Shown here one piece after another: positions 1-7,871 of a DNA stretch of 64,000 bases (its first letter is position 1; each line of letters starts with the position of its first letter). A program made the translations under genes and the position numbers. The notes beneath the pieces were generated by a model. The model was not told where the DNA came from and did no database searches. It saw nothing but the letters and a program-made list of their open reading frames with translations. Source of the stretch: Streptomyces sp. C10-9-1 (GTDB lineage Bacteria; Actinomycetota; Actinomycetes; Streptomycetales; Streptomycetaceae); the NCBI RefSeq assembly GCF_024497955.1, contig NZ_JANHKP010000017.1, forward strand, positions 62,001-126,000. The letters run 5' to 3'.

Positions 1-428
1 CCCAGCAGCCGCGCCGCCTTCTCCAGCCGGGACCAGAGCACGTTCTCGAAGACCGGGTCCAGGTCCCGGGGGGTCCAGTCGGGCTGCGCCCGGCGCACGT
101 CCTCGGCGTGCACGAAGAACTCGACCGTGTTGGCCGCCTCGTCGACCTGCTTGATCGCGTACGGGGACATCCGCGGCGGCCCCGTGCGGATGAGCGTGAG
201 CAGCTCGCCGTAGGGCTTGGCGGCGAACTCGGACCGGATCCGCTCCGTCCGCTCCTTCAGCGCCGTGAGCAGGATCCCGCCCGCCGCGTCCGGCCGGCGC
301 TCGCGCATCACCACATGGGCGGCGAGGTCCAGGGTCCGCCAGTCGCCGCACAGGGTCGGGGCGTCGGGGCCCGCCGCCTCCAACAGGTCGGCGAGCAGGA
401 GCCGTTCACGCTTGGCATGGGTCGACAT
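1..428 (-). CDS. TIGR03085-family DinB-like metal-binding protein (C-terminus off the window)
   Basis: Read on the reverse strand, an ATG at 428 opens a frame with no stop down to base 1, giving about 142 residues of an incomplete protein. The N-terminus carries the family hallmark LCGDW followed by DLAAHVVMRERRPD. This is typical of the actinobacterial TIGR03085 group, relatives of the mycothiol-dependent maleylpyruvate isomerase N-terminal (DinB-like) four-helix bundle. The conserved His of the AAHVV segment is a likely metal ligand by family analogy. The gene is divergent from hisI, an arrangement I recall from other Streptomyces. The substrate is unknown. A mycothiol-related role is inference only. 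Confidence 0.75.
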   Translation of the reverse strand, partial: MSTHAKRERLLLADLLEAAGPDAPTLCGDWRTLDLAAHVVMRERRPDAAGGILLTALKERTERIRSEFAAKPYGELLTLIRTGPPRMSPYAIKQVDEAANTVEFFVHAEDVRRAQPDWTPRDLDPVFENVLWSRLEKAARLL

Positions 429-568
429 GACCGCCAGCGTACGGCGGTACCGCCCGCTGCGCCCAGCGGGCGCGCGGGGTGCGTCGCCGGTACCGCCGAC
501 GGCCCGGGGCACGGGCGGTGCCGTGCCCGGTGCGCGGACGCGGCGCCCGCGCACCCCCCGCGGCACGG

Positions 569-574
569 CACAAT
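569..574 (+). promoter_or_regulatory. -10-like box CACAAT before hisI
   Basis: CACAAT ends 7 nt before the ATG at 582, the spacing expected for a leaderless transcript. No Shine-Dalgarno sequence precedes that ATG. The same layout recurs before several neighbouring genes. No convincing -35 is visible. Confidence 0.4.
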
Positions 575-581
575 GGCGTGC

Positions 582-944
582 ATGACCAGCAGCGTCCCCG
601 ACAGCGCCCTCGACCCCGCGGTCGCCGCCCGGCTCAAGCGAAGCGCCGACGGCCTCGTCCCCGCCATCGCCCAGCAGTACGACACCGGGGAGGTGCTCAT
701 GCTGGGGTGGATGGACGACGAGGCGCTCCACCGCACCCTGACCACCGGCCGCTGCACCTACTGGTCGCGCAGCCGCGGGGAGTACTGGGTGAAGGGCGAC
801 ACCTCCGGGCACGTCCAGCTCGTGAAGTCGGTGGCGCTGGACTGCGACGCCGACACCGTGCTCGTCAGGGTCGACCAGGTCGGAGCAGCCTGCCACACGG
901 GCGCCCGCACCTGCTTCGACGCCGACGTGCTCCTCGACCAGTAG
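582..944 (+). CDS. hisI: Phosphoribosyl-AMP cyclohydrolase
   Basis: HisI opens the adenine ring of phosphoribosyl-AMP in the third step of histidine biosynthesis and acts in the cytosol as a zinc/magnesium dimer. The 120-residue protein is the usual size for a stand-alone bacterial HisI with no HisE fusion. Visible signatures are GWMDDEAL, TGRCTYWSRSRGE, WVKGDTSGH, the metal-binding DCDADT, and the zinc-ligand segment GAACHTG. An in-frame ATG at 573 would add three residues. I prefer 582 because a -10-like CACAAT sits 7 nt upstream, which fits leaderless translation. The stop codon TAG is also the first three bases of a -10-like box for trpE, only 11 nt ahead of that gene. Confidence 0.93.
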   Translation: MTSSVPDSALDPAVAARLKRSADGLVPAIAQQYDTGEVLMLGWMDDEALHRTLTTGRCTYWSRSRGEYWVKGDTSGHVQLVKSVALDCDADTVLVRVDQVGAACHTGARTCFDADVLLDQ

Positions 945-947
945 GGT
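942..947 (+). promoter_or_regulatory. -10-like box TAGGGT before trpE
   Basis: TAGGGT begins on the hisI stop codon and ends 8 nt before the trpE ATG. It fits the Streptomyces TAGNNT -10 pattern and a leaderless trpE transcript. No Trp-rich leader peptide or attenuator fits in the 11-nt gap. Confidence 0.4.
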
Positions 948-955
948 CTGCCGCC

Positions 956-2467
956 ATGGATCTCGACACCTTCCGGAAGCTGGCCGCCGACCGCCGCGTC
1001 ATCCCCGTGAGCCGCCGCCTGCTCGCCGACGGCGACACGCCCGTCGGGCTCTACCGCAAGCTCGCGGCCGAGCGCCCGGGCACCTTCCTGCTGGAGTCCG
1101 CGGAGAACGGGCGGTCCTGGTCCCGGTACTCCTTCGTCGGCGTACGCTCCGACGCCACCCTCACGGTCCGCGACGGGCAGGCCCACTGGCTGGGCACGCC
1201 GCCCGTGGGCGTGCCCGACGGCGGCGACCCGCTGCACGCCCTGCGCGAGACCATCCAGGCCCTGCACACGCCCCCCGCCCCCGCGGACGGCGGACCGGAC
1301 TCGGTCATGCCGCCCTTCACCGGCGGCATGGTCGGCTACCTCGGCTACGACATCGTCAGGCGGCTGGAGCGGATCGGCCCCGGCGACCACGACGACCTCG
1401 GCCTGCCCGAGCTCACCATGCTGCTCACCTCCGACCTGGCCGTCCTCGACCACTGGGACGGCACCGTCCTGCTGATCGCCAACGCGATCAACCACAACGA
1501 CCTCGACACCGGGGTGGACGAGGCCTACGCGGGCGCCGTCGCCCGCCTGGACGCCATGGAGGCCGACCTGGCCCGGGCCCTGCCCTCCGCTCCGGCCGTG
1601 CTGCCGCCCTCCGAGCTGCCGGAGTTCTCCGCCCGCTGGGGAGGCGCGGACTACCAGGAGGCCGTCGAGGACATCAAGGAGCGCATCCGGGCGGGCGAGG
1701 CGTTCCAGGTCGTCCCCTCGCAGCGCTTCGAGACGCCCTGCACGGCCGGCGCCCTCGACGTCTACCGGGTGCTGCGGGCCACCAACCCCTCGCCGTACAT
1801 GTACCTCTTCCGCTTCGAGGGCTTCGACGTCGTCGGCTCCAGCCCCGAGGCCCTGGTCAAGGTCGAGGACGGGCGGGCCATGGTCCACCCCATCGCCGGC
1901 ACCCGTCCCCGCGGAGCGACCCCCCAGGAGGACCACGACCTGGCGGAGGAGCTGCTCGCCGACCCCAAGGAGCGGGCCGAGCACCTGATGCTCGTCGACC
2001 TCGGCCGCAACGACCTGGGGCGGGTCTGCGCCCCGGGCACCGTCGAGGTGGTCGACTTCATGTCCATCGAGCGCTACTCGCACGTCATGCACATCGTCTC
2101 CACCGTCACCGGCCGGGTCGCCGAGGGGCGGACCGCCTTCGACGTCCTCGCCGCCTGCTTCCCGGCGGGCACCCTCTCCGGGGCCCCCAAGCCGCGCGCC
2201 ATGCAGATCATCGACGAACTGGAGCCCGCCCGCCGCGGCCTGTACGGAGGCGCCGTCGGCTACCTCGACTTCGCCGGGGACTCCGACACGGCCATCGCCA
2301 TCCGCACCGCCCTGCTGCGCGACGGCACCGCGTACGTGCAGGCCGGAGCCGGTGTGGTCGCCGACTCCGACCCCGTGGCCGAGGACACCGAGTGCCGCAA
2401 CAAGGCCGCCGCGGTGCTGCGGGCCGTGCACACCGCCAACCGGCTGGGCAGCCGCACCGGGGCGTGA
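956..2467 (+). CDS. trpE: Anthranilate synthase component I
   Basis: TrpE converts chorismate and ammonia to anthranilate, the first committed step to tryptophan. Ammonia normally comes from a separate TrpG glutaminase, which is not in this window. The 503-residue protein has the expected length for a stand-alone component I. The tryptophan feedback pocket signature LLESAENGRSWSRYSFVG lies near residue 45. The catalytic half carries PIAGTRPRG, LVDLGRNDLGRV, FPAGTLSGAPKPRAM and the C-terminal QAGAGVVADSDP. A phenazine or salicylate synthase is less likely because the full LLES feedback motif is kept and the context is his/trp. It starts 11 nt after hisI without an obvious ribosome-binding site. 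Confidence 0.95.
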   Translation: MDLDTFRKLAADRRVIPVSRRLLADGDTPVGLYRKLAAERPGTFLLESAENGRSWSRYSFVGVRSDATLTVRDGQAHWLGTPPVGVPDGGDPLHALRETIQALHTPPAPADGGPDSVMPPFTGGMVGYLGYDIVRRLERIGPGDHDDLGLPELTMLLTSDLAVLDHWDGTVLLIANAINHNDLDTGVDEAYAGAVARLDAMEADLARALPSAPAVLPPSELPEFSARWGGADYQEAVEDIKERIRAGEAFQVVPSQRFETPCTAGALDVYRVLRATNPSPYMYLFRFEGFDVVGSSPEALVKVEDGRAMVHPIAGTRPRGATPQEDHDLAEELLADPKERAEHLMLVDLGRNDLGRVCAPGTVEVVDFMSIERYSHVMHIVSTVTGRVAEGRTAFDVLAACFPAGTLSGAPKPRAMQIIDELEPARRGLYGGAVGYLDFAGDSDTAIAIRTALLRDGTAYVQAGAGVVADSDPVAEDTECRNKAAAVLRAVHTANRLGSRTGA

Positions 2468-2469
2468 GG

Positions 2470-2475
2470 GATAGT
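2470..2475 (+). promoter_or_regulatory. -10-like box GATAGT
   Basis: GATAGT lies just after the trpE stop and exactly 7 nt before the GTG at 2483. This favours that GTG over the in-frame GTG at 2474, which overlaps the box. Confidence 0.4.
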
Positions 2476-2482
2476 GGGGGGC

Positions 2483-3139
2483 GTGAGTGCCCTGCCGCCC
2501 GTACCCCCGCCCCGTGCCGGGGCCGCGCCCGACGCCCCGGCCGCCCCCGGCGGCGCCCGCCGCAGCCTGGCCGCCGCCCTGCTCCTCGGCTCCGCCGGGT
2601 CCACCGCCGTCCTGCTCGCCTCCGGCCGGATCTGGGCCGAGGGCCGTGCCGAGGTCGGAGGGGGGACCGTGGCCCTGGACGCCACGGGCGGCGACGTCAC
2701 CGGCGTGCCCAGCGCCTTGGCGGTGGTCGCCCTGGCCGCCCTGGTCGCCCTCTTCGCCGTGCGGCGCGGGGGCCGGCTCCTGGTGTCCGCGCTCCTCGCG
2801 CTCAGCGGGGCGGGTGTGGTGGCCGCGGCCCTGCTGGGCTCCTCCGACCGGGCCGCCCTGGACGAGGCGGCGGCCCGCACCACCGGTGACGCCGCGGCGG
2901 CCGTCGACGGCCTCACCCACACCCCGTGGCCCTACGCCGGCGCGGCCGGCGGGCTGCTGATCCTGCTCGCCGGGGTGCTCGCGCTGCGCTTCGGCGCCCG
3001 CTGGCCGGCGATGTCGGGCCGGTACGAGCGCGACGGCACGCCCCGCAGGCGCCCCGCACCCGCCGCCGTCGACCCCGATCGGCCCGAGGACCTGTGGAAG
3101 GCGCTCGACCGCGGCGAGGACCCCACCCGCGAAGCATGA
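2483..3139 (+). CDS. TIGR02234-family Trp-biosynthesis-associated membrane protein
   Basis: This 218-residue protein matches in size, position and composition the actinobacterial family TIGR02234, found beside trpE/trpC. After a Pro/Ala-rich N-terminus it has about four hydrophobic segments: near residues 25-45 (SLAAALLLGSAGSTAVLLAS), 70-90, 95-115 and 145-165. A basic cytoplasmic tail follows that contains RYERDGTPRRRPAP. No catalytic residues are evident and the biochemical role is unknown. A link to tryptophan biosynthesis rests only on conserved neighbourhood. I chose GTG 2483 from the spacing to GATAGT. GTG 2474 would add three residues. Confidence 0.85.
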   Translation: MSALPPVPPPRAGAAPDAPAAPGGARRSLAAALLLGSAGSTAVLLASGRIWAEGRAEVGGGTVALDATGGDVTGVPSALAVVALAALVALFAVRRGGRLLVSALLALSGAGVVAAALLGSSDRAALDEAAARTTGDAAAAVDGLTHTPWPYAGAAGGLLILLAGVLALRFGARWPAMSGRYERDGTPRRRPAPAAVDPDRPEDLWKALDRGEDPTREA

Positions 3140-3169
3140 CCCCGGGTCATCGGCGCGCCCGGCGTGCGG

Positions 3170-3175
3170 GACAAT
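3170..3175 (+). promoter_or_regulatory. -10-like box GACAAT
   Basis: GACAAT is identical to the box at 3573-3578. It would give a leader of about 60 nt before the ATG at 3246, which does have a ribosome-binding site. Confidence 0.3.
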
Positions 3176-3245
3176 GGCAGGGAGCGTCCGGCTCACCTCA
3201 GGAGCACCAGCTCACGACAGCGCATCGGAAACGAGGAGCACACTC

Positions 3246-3500
3246 ATGGCGGGCAGCAGCCACGGACACACCCCGGCCGCCTGGACCGGCGTCATCATCG
3301 CCTTCATCGGTTTCTGCGCCGCGGGCCTGTTCATGGTCGCGGACAGCCCCGTGGGGTTCTGGGCCGGCTGCGCCGTCATCGCGCTCGGCGCGGTCGTCGG
3401 CGGGGCCATGAAGGTCGCGGGCATGGGCACGCCGAAGGAGCCGGCCGCGGTCGTCGAGGCCCGCGCACGTGCCGCCGCCCGGGAGGGCGCGGCCGCCTGA
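3246..3500 (+). CDS. HGxxPAAW-family small membrane protein
   Basis: The 84-residue protein begins MAGSSHGHTPAAW, containing the HGxxPAAW motif that names this actinobacterial family. Two transmembrane helices follow, around residues 15-34 (VIIAFIGFCAAGLFMVADS) and 40-58. The tail is charged and Ala-rich and ends EGAAA. The ATG is preceded by GAGGAG at suitable spacing. Its function is not known. It sits between two other small membrane proteins in the trpE-trpC interval, so the three may act together at the membrane, but that is inference. Confidence 0.85.
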   Translation: MAGSSHGHTPAAWTGVIIAFIGFCAAGLFMVADSPVGFWAGCAVIALGAVVGGAMKVAGMGTPKEPAAVVEARARAAAREGAAA

Positions 3501-3572
3501 CCCGGCGGCACCCGGCGCACCGAACGGCGGCGCAGCACGGAGGCCCGTGCTGCGCCGCCGTCGTCGAGCGGG

Positions 3573-3578
3573 GACAAT
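3573..3578 (+). promoter_or_regulatory. -10-like box GACAAT before the DUF2752 gene
   Basis: GACAAT ends 7 nt before GTG 3586, fitting a leaderless transcript. No Shine-Dalgarno sequence intervenes. Confidence 0.4.
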
Positions 3579-3585
3579 CACCTCC

Positions 3586-4209
3586 GTGACCGCGACCCCG
3601 CCCTCACCGGCCGCCCCGTCCACCGAGCCCTCCGCGTCCGCCGCGCTCCCGCCCGGCCCCGCCGCGACGCCGCCCGAGCCCGGAGGCCATCCCGGTGCTC
3701 CGGGGGCCGCGCACGGCCCCGGAACCGCCCGGGTGGGCCCCGCCCACGCTCCCGGACCGCCCCCGGGGCCCCACTCCGGCGCCCCCGCTCCCGCGGCGCC
3801 CGGCGGGCCCCACTCCCTCGCCCGGCGGCTCGCCGCCCCGCTGGCCACCCTCGCCGCCGTCGCCGGCGCCTTCGCCTACGTGGGCGCCGTCGACCCGAAC
3901 GAGCCCGGCCACTACCCGGTCTGCCCCCTGCTCGCCCTCACCGGCATCTACTGCCCCGGCTGCGGGGGGCTGCGCAGCGCCCACGCCTTCGTCCACGGCG
4001 ACCTGCCGGCCGCGCTCGGGTCCAACGCGGCGGCCGTCGCCGGATACCTGGCCTTCGCCGTCGTGTGGGTCGTGTGGGTGGTCCGCGCCGCCCGCGGCCG
4101 CCCTACCCGGATCGTGCTCGCGCCCGCCTGGTGGTGGCTCACCGGGAGCCTCCTCGCCGTCTTCAGCGTCGTGCGGAACCTTCCCTTCGGCTCGCTGCTC
4201 GCCCCCTGA
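3586..4209 (+). CDS. DUF2752 membrane protein with Pro/Ala/Gly-rich N-terminal extension
   Basis: The 207-residue protein has a low-complexity Pro/Ala/Gly N-terminus of about 80 residues followed by a DUF2752 domain. The domain signature is CPLLALTGIYCPGCGGLRS near residues 110-130, then HAFVHGDLPAALGSN. Three hydrophobic segments lie near residues 85-103, 143-162 and 175-190, with the family's RNLP close to the end. The CPGCG cluster suggests metal or thiol chemistry at the membrane, but no function is established. GTG 3586 was chosen because GACAAT lies 7 nt upstream. An upstream in-frame extension would read through that promoter-like box. Confidence 0.85.
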   Translation: MTATPPSPAAPSTEPSASAALPPGPAATPPEPGGHPGAPGAAHGPGTARVGPAHAPGPPPGPHSGAPAPAAPGGPHSLARRLAAPLATLAAVAGAFAYVGAVDPNEPGHYPVCPLLALTGIYCPGCGGLRSAHAFVHGDLPAALGSNAAAVAGYLAFAVVWVVWVVRAARGRPTRIVLAPAWWWLTGSLLAVFSVVRNLPFGSLLAP

Positions 4210-4322
4210 CGTCCCAGGTCGTGGGACAGGCGGTGGCCGGATGCGGGCCCACCGCCCGCATACGGATACCATCGAGACGGCTGTATCGGACCGCTACCAC
4301 CTCCCGGAAGGGGGCCGCTCGC

Positions 4323-5132
4323 GTGAGTGTGCTCGACGAGATCATCGAAGGTGTGCGCGCCGACCTCGCGGAACGGCAGGCGCGTGTGAGCCTCGACGAA
4401 CTCAAGGAGCGCGCCGCCAAGGCCCCGGCGGCCCGGGACGGCGTCGCCGCACTGCGCGGCGAGGGCGTCCAGGTGATCTGCGAGGTGAAGCGCTCCAGCC
4501 CCTCCAAGGGCGCGCTCGCCGCCATCGCCGACCCCGCCGCGCTCGCCGCGGACTACGAGGCGGGGGGCGCCGCCGTCATCTCCGTGCTCACCGAGGAGCG
4601 CCGCTTCGGCGGCTCGCTCGCCGACCTGGAGGCCGTTCGCGCCCGGGTCGACGTCCCGGTGCTGCGCAAGGACTTCATCGTCACCGCCTACCAGCTCTGG
4701 GAGGCCCGCGCCTACGGTGCGGACGTGGTGCTGCTGATCGTCGCCGCGCTGGAGCAGGAGGCCCTGGTCTCGCTGATCGAGCGTGCGGAGTCCATCGGCC
4801 TCACGCCCCTCGTGGAGGTCCACGACGAGGAGGAGACCGAGCGCGCGGTCGAGGCGGGGGCCCGGATCATCGGCGTCAACGCCCGCGACCTGAAGACCCT
4901 CAAGGTCGACCGGTCCACCTTCGAGCGCGTCGCCCCCGAGATCCCCGCGCACGTCGTCAAGGTCGCGGAGTCCGGTGTGCGCGGCCCGCACGACCTCATC
5001 GCCTACGCCAATGCCGGCGCCGACGCGGTGCTGGTGGGGGAGTCCCTCGTCACGGGACGCGACCCGAAGGCGGCCGTCGCCGACCTGGTCGCCGCGGGTG
5101 CCCACCCGGCCCTGCGCCAGGGCCGGGACTGA
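4323..5132 (+). CDS. trpC: Indole-3-glycerol phosphate synthase
   Basis: TrpC closes the pyrrole ring of CdRP to indole-3-glycerol phosphate, the fourth step of tryptophan synthesis. The 269-residue TIM barrel carries all hallmark strands: VICEVKRSSPSKG (substrate and catalytic Lys), VLTEERRFGGSL, PVLRKDFIV with the catalytic Lys, VVLLIVAAL, LVEVHDEEE, IIGVNARDLKTL, VAESGV and ADAVLVGESLV. GTG 4323 has GGAAGGGGG upstream. It is followed 7 nt later by trpM. The 113 nt upstream contain no Trp-codon leader peptide that I can support. Confidence 0.95.
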   Translation: MSVLDEIIEGVRADLAERQARVSLDELKERAAKAPAARDGVAALRGEGVQVICEVKRSSPSKGALAAIADPAALAADYEAGGAAVISVLTEERRFGGSLADLEAVRARVDVPVLRKDFIVTAYQLWEARAYGADVVLLIVAALEQEALVSLIERAESIGLTPLVEVHDEEETERAVEAGARIIGVNARDLKTLKVDRSTFERVAPEIPAHVVKVAESGVRGPHDLIAYANAGADAVLVGESLVTGRDPKAAVADLVAAGAHPALRQGRD

Positions 5133-5139
5133 ACCCGCC

Positions 5140-5406
5140 ATGACCCCCGCGCCCCGCTCCGCACCGGCCCCGGGCACCCGCCCGGGCGGCTCGGAGGTGC
5201 CGCCCGCGGGCCGCGCCGCCCGTGCCGCGGCCGCGGCGGCGCCGGGGGACGCCTACGCCCGCCTCGCCCGCGGCTGCCGTCCGCGCGGCTGCCGGGCACC
5301 CGCACGCCGCGTCCACGGACGCCGGGTGCGCTATGTGATAGGCGACGAGCCGGGCCAGGTCAACGGGATGCGATGGCGCCCGGAGCGAGCGCGCGACAGC
5401 CGCTGA
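5140..5406 (+). CDS. trpM: TrpM, small regulator of tryptophan metabolism
   Basis: This 88-residue basic protein lies between trpC and trpB, where Streptomyces coelicolor has trpM (earlier trpX). In that species the small protein was reported to modulate tryptophan biosynthesis and differentiation. The N-terminal 45 residues are Ala/Pro-rich and variable-looking. The conserved core is YARLARGCRPRGCRAPARRV then RYVIGDEPGQVNGMRWR, with two Cys residues (RGCRPRGCR) that could bind metal. No known catalytic motif is present. It starts 7 nt after the trpC stop, implying cotranscription. A 300-bp hairpin-bearing gap separates it from trpB. Confidence 0.8.
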   Translation: MTPAPRSAPAPGTRPGGSEVPPAGRAARAAAAAAPGDAYARLARGCRPRGCRAPARRVHGRRVRYVIGDEPGQVNGMRWRPERARDSR

Positions 5407-5447
5407 CCGGCTGCGGCACCGTCCCGACCGGACCGCGGCGCCCACCT

Positions 5448-5466
5448 GCCCGCCCCCGTGGCGGGC
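5448..5466 (+). other. Small hairpin in the trpM-trpB spacer
   Basis: GCCCGCC (5448-5454) and GGCGGGC (5460-5466) form a perfect 7-bp stem with a 5-nt loop, 41 nt after the trpM stop. In a GC-rich spacer this could be chance. Confidence 0.4.
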
Positions 5467-5563
5467 GGGCCGGCCGCCCCGGACCCCGGGCTGCGCCGGA
5501 CCGGGCATCCGCCCGCCGCGTCGCCGCGGCACCCACCGCTCCCCACCCCGCCCCGACCGCCGC

Positions 5564-5608
5564 GCGGCCGCTCCCGGGCGCGGCACCCCCGCGCCCGGGA
5601 GCGGCCGC
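5564..5608 (+). terminator. Perfect 20-bp stem-loop between trpM and trpB
   Basis: Bases 5564-5583 are the exact reverse complement of 5589-5608, with a 5-nt loop (CACCC). The stem can extend by 3 more pairs beyond one mismatch. There is no U-tract, as is common for Streptomyces terminators. It ends 98 nt before the trpB ATG, so it could terminate or attenuate trpC-trpM transcripts, stabilise their 3' end, or act as a regulator site. The rest of the 300-bp spacer (5407-5706) shows only the small hairpin at 5448 and the trpB ribosome-binding site AAGGAG at 5691. Confidence 0.7.
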
Positions 5609-5706
5609 CCGGGCGGAGTCCGGGGGCACGGGCCCGGGACGCGGCGGCCCGCGCGCTCCCCGCACCCGCAGACCTCACGTCCCTTGAGCTAAGGAGCTCC
5701 GTCGCC

Positions 5707-6996
5707 ATGTGCAGCGACTTCTTCATCCCGGACCCGGAAGGCCTGGTCCCCACCGCGGACGGCTACTTCGGCGCGTTCGGCGGCACGTTCATCCCGGAGG
5801 CGCTCGTCGCCGCCGTCGAGGAGGTGGCCGCCGAGTACGAGAAGGCCAAGAGCGACCCCGCGTTCGCCGAGGAGCTCGGCGCCCTGCTGGCCGACTACAC
5901 CGGCCGCCCCAGCGCGCTGACCGAGGTGCCCCGCTTCGCCGAGCACGCCGGGGGAGCCCGGGTCTTCCTCAAGCGGGAGGACCTGAACCACACCGGCTCA
6001 CACAAGATCAACAACGTGCTGGGGCAGGCACTGCTCACCCGGCGCATGGGCAAGACCCGCGTGATCGCCGAGACCGGCGCCGGGCAGCACGGCGTGGCGA
6101 CCGCCACCGCCTGCGCCCTGTTCGGCCTCGACTGCACCATCTACATGGGCGAGGTCGACACGCGGCGGCAGGCGCTCAACGTGGCCCGGATGCGGATGCT
6201 CGGCGCCGAGGTCGTGGCCGTGGGGTCCGGCAGCCGCACCCTGAAGGACGCCATCAACGAGGCGTTCCGCGACTGGGTCGCCAACGTGGACCACACCCAC
6301 TACCTCTTCGGGACGGTCGCCGGACCCCACCCCTTCCCGGCCATGGTGCGCGACTTCCACCGCGTCATCGGCGTGGAGGCCCGCCGCCAGCTGCTGGAGC
6401 GGACCGGGCGGCTGCCCGACGCGGCCGTGGCCTGCGTGGGGGGCGGCTCCAACGCCATCGGCCTCTTCCACGCCTTCGTGCCCGACACCGGCGTCCGGCT
6501 GATCGGCTGCGAGCCGGGCGGCCACGGGGTGGAGACCGGGGAGCACGCGGCCACCCTGACCGCGGGGGAGCCCGGCATCCTCCACGGCTCCCGCAGCTAC
6601 GTGCTCCAGGACGACGAGGGCCAGATCACCGAGCCGTACTCGATCTCGGCGGGCCTCGACTACCCGGGCATCGGCCCGGAGCACGCGTACCTCAAGGACA
6701 GCGGGCGGGGCGAGTACCGCGCCGTCACCGACGACGCCGCGATGCAGGCCCTGCGGCTGCTGTCGCGCAGCGAGGGCATCATCCCCGCCATCGAGTCCGC
6801 GCACGCCCTCGCGGGCGCACTGGAGGTCGGGCGCGAACTCGGGCCCGAGGGGCTGATCGTGGTCAACCTCTCCGGCCGGGGCGACAAGGACATGGACACC
6901 GCGGCCCGCTACTTCGGGCTCTACGACACCGACGCCCGGGTCGAGGCCGACGCCTCCGCCGACGGCGCCGCCGAGATCCAGGGGGACGCCGAATGA
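5707..6996 (+). CDS. trpB: Tryptophan synthase beta subunit
   Basis: TrpB condenses indole with serine through PLP in the alpha2-beta2 tryptophan synthase complex. The 429-residue protein is a TrpB1-type enzyme. The PLP lysine is Lys100 in HTGSHKINNVLGQA, the phosphate loop is GGGSNAIG, and the core includes GAGQHGVATATACALFG and AIESAHALAG. The N-terminus reads PTADGYFGAFGGTFIPE, as expected for the family. The ATG follows AAGGAG by 10 nt. It overlaps trpA by 4 bp (ATGA), so the two subunits are translationally coupled. Confidence 0.96.
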   Translation: MCSDFFIPDPEGLVPTADGYFGAFGGTFIPEALVAAVEEVAAEYEKAKSDPAFAEELGALLADYTGRPSALTEVPRFAEHAGGARVFLKREDLNHTGSHKINNVLGQALLTRRMGKTRVIAETGAGQHGVATATACALFGLDCTIYMGEVDTRRQALNVARMRMLGAEVVAVGSGSRTLKDAINEAFRDWVANVDHTHYLFGTVAGPHPFPAMVRDFHRVIGVEARRQLLERTGRLPDAAVACVGGGSNAIGLFHAFVPDTGVRLIGCEPGGHGVETGEHAATLTAGEPGILHGSRSYVLQDDEGQITEPYSISAGLDYPGIGPEHAYLKDSGRGEYRAVTDDAAMQALRLLSRSEGIIPAIESAHALAGALEVGRELGPEGLIVVNLSGRGDKDMDTAARYFGLYDTDARVEADASADGAAEIQGDAE

Positions 6997-7808
6997 GCGG
7001 CACCGTCGACCTGCTGAACCGGACCCTGGCGGCCGCCCGCGCGGAGGGCCGGGCGGCGCTCATCGCCTACCTGCCCGCGGGCTTCCCGACCGTCGAGGTC
7101 GGCATCGAGGCGGTCAAGGCCGCCTTCGACGGGGGAGCCGACATCGTCGAGGTGGGGCTCCCGCACAGCGACCCGGTCCTGGACGGCCCCGTCATCCAGA
7201 CCGCCGACGACATCGCCCTGCGCGGCGGGGTGCGCATCGCCGACGTCCTTCGCACGGTGCGCGAGGCCCACGCGGCGACCGGCAAGCCGGTCCTGGTGAT
7301 GACCTACTGGAACCCGGTGGACCGCTACGGTGCCGAGCGCTTCGCCGCGGAACTCGCGGAGGCCGGCGGTGCCGGGTGCATCCTGCCCGACCTGCCGGTC
7401 CAGGAGTCGGCGCTGTGGCGGGAGCACGCGGAGAAGCACGGGCTGGCCACCGTGTTCGTCGTCGCCCCCAGCAGCAAGGACGAGCGGCTTGCGAAGATCA
7501 CCGCCGCCGGCAGCGGCTTCGTGTACGCGGCCTCCCTGATGGGCGTCACCGGGACCCGCGCCTCCGTGGGGGAGCAGGCGGCCGACCTGGTGCGCCGCAC
7601 CCGGGCCACCTGCGAACTGCCGGTCTGCGTGGGGCTCGGCGTCTCCAACCCCGAGCAGGCCGCCGAGGTGGCGTCCTTCGCGGACGGGGTGATCGTCGGC
7701 TCGGCCTTCGTCAAGCGGATGCTGGACGCGGACGGGGACGCCGCGGCCGTGGCCGCGGTACGCGAACTGGCGGGCGACCTGGCCCGGGGTGTCCGCCGGT
7801 CCGGGTAG
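6993..7808 (+). CDS. trpA: Tryptophan synthase alpha subunit
   Basis: TrpA cleaves indole-3-glycerol phosphate to indole and glyceraldehyde 3-phosphate and channels indole to TrpB. The 271-residue TIM barrel keeps the catalytic pair: Glu53 and Asp64 in VEVGLPHSDPVLDGP, with the same spacing as E. coli Glu49/Asp60. Also present are VLVMTYWNPV, GCILPDLPVQE, GFVYAASLMGVTGTR and VGLGVSNPEQA. The loop reads GLPHSDPVLDGP rather than the enteric GVPFSDPLADGP. It starts inside the trpB stop and ends the trp unit, with a strong hairpin 21 nt downstream. Confidence 0.96.
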   Translation: MSGTVDLLNRTLAAARAEGRAALIAYLPAGFPTVEVGIEAVKAAFDGGADIVEVGLPHSDPVLDGPVIQTADDIALRGGVRIADVLRTVREAHAATGKPVLVMTYWNPVDRYGAERFAAELAEAGGAGCILPDLPVQESALWREHAEKHGLATVFVVAPSSKDERLAKITAAGSGFVYAASLMGVTGTRASVGEQAADLVRRTRATCELPVCVGLGVSNPEQAAEVASFADGVIVGSAFVKRMLDADGDAAAVAAVRELAGDLARGVRRSG

Positions 7809-7829
7809 CTCGAACGGGTGGATGTGGGA

Positions 7830-7857
7830 CCGGGGAGGCACGCCCGTGCCTCCCCGG
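7830..7857 (+). terminator. Terminator after trpA
   Basis: CCGGGGAGGCACG (7830-7842) pairs perfectly with 7845-7857. The next bases are TTCGTT. The stem stands between trpA and the separately started dsbA-like gene. Confidence 0.75.
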
Positions 7858-7871
7858 TTCGTTGGCGGTGC

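Noticed and set aside
4210..4322. Tryptophan leader peptide or T-box before trpC
   Set aside because: No short frame with clustered Trp codons and no T-box-like anticodon/antiterminator elements are visible in the 113-nt gap.
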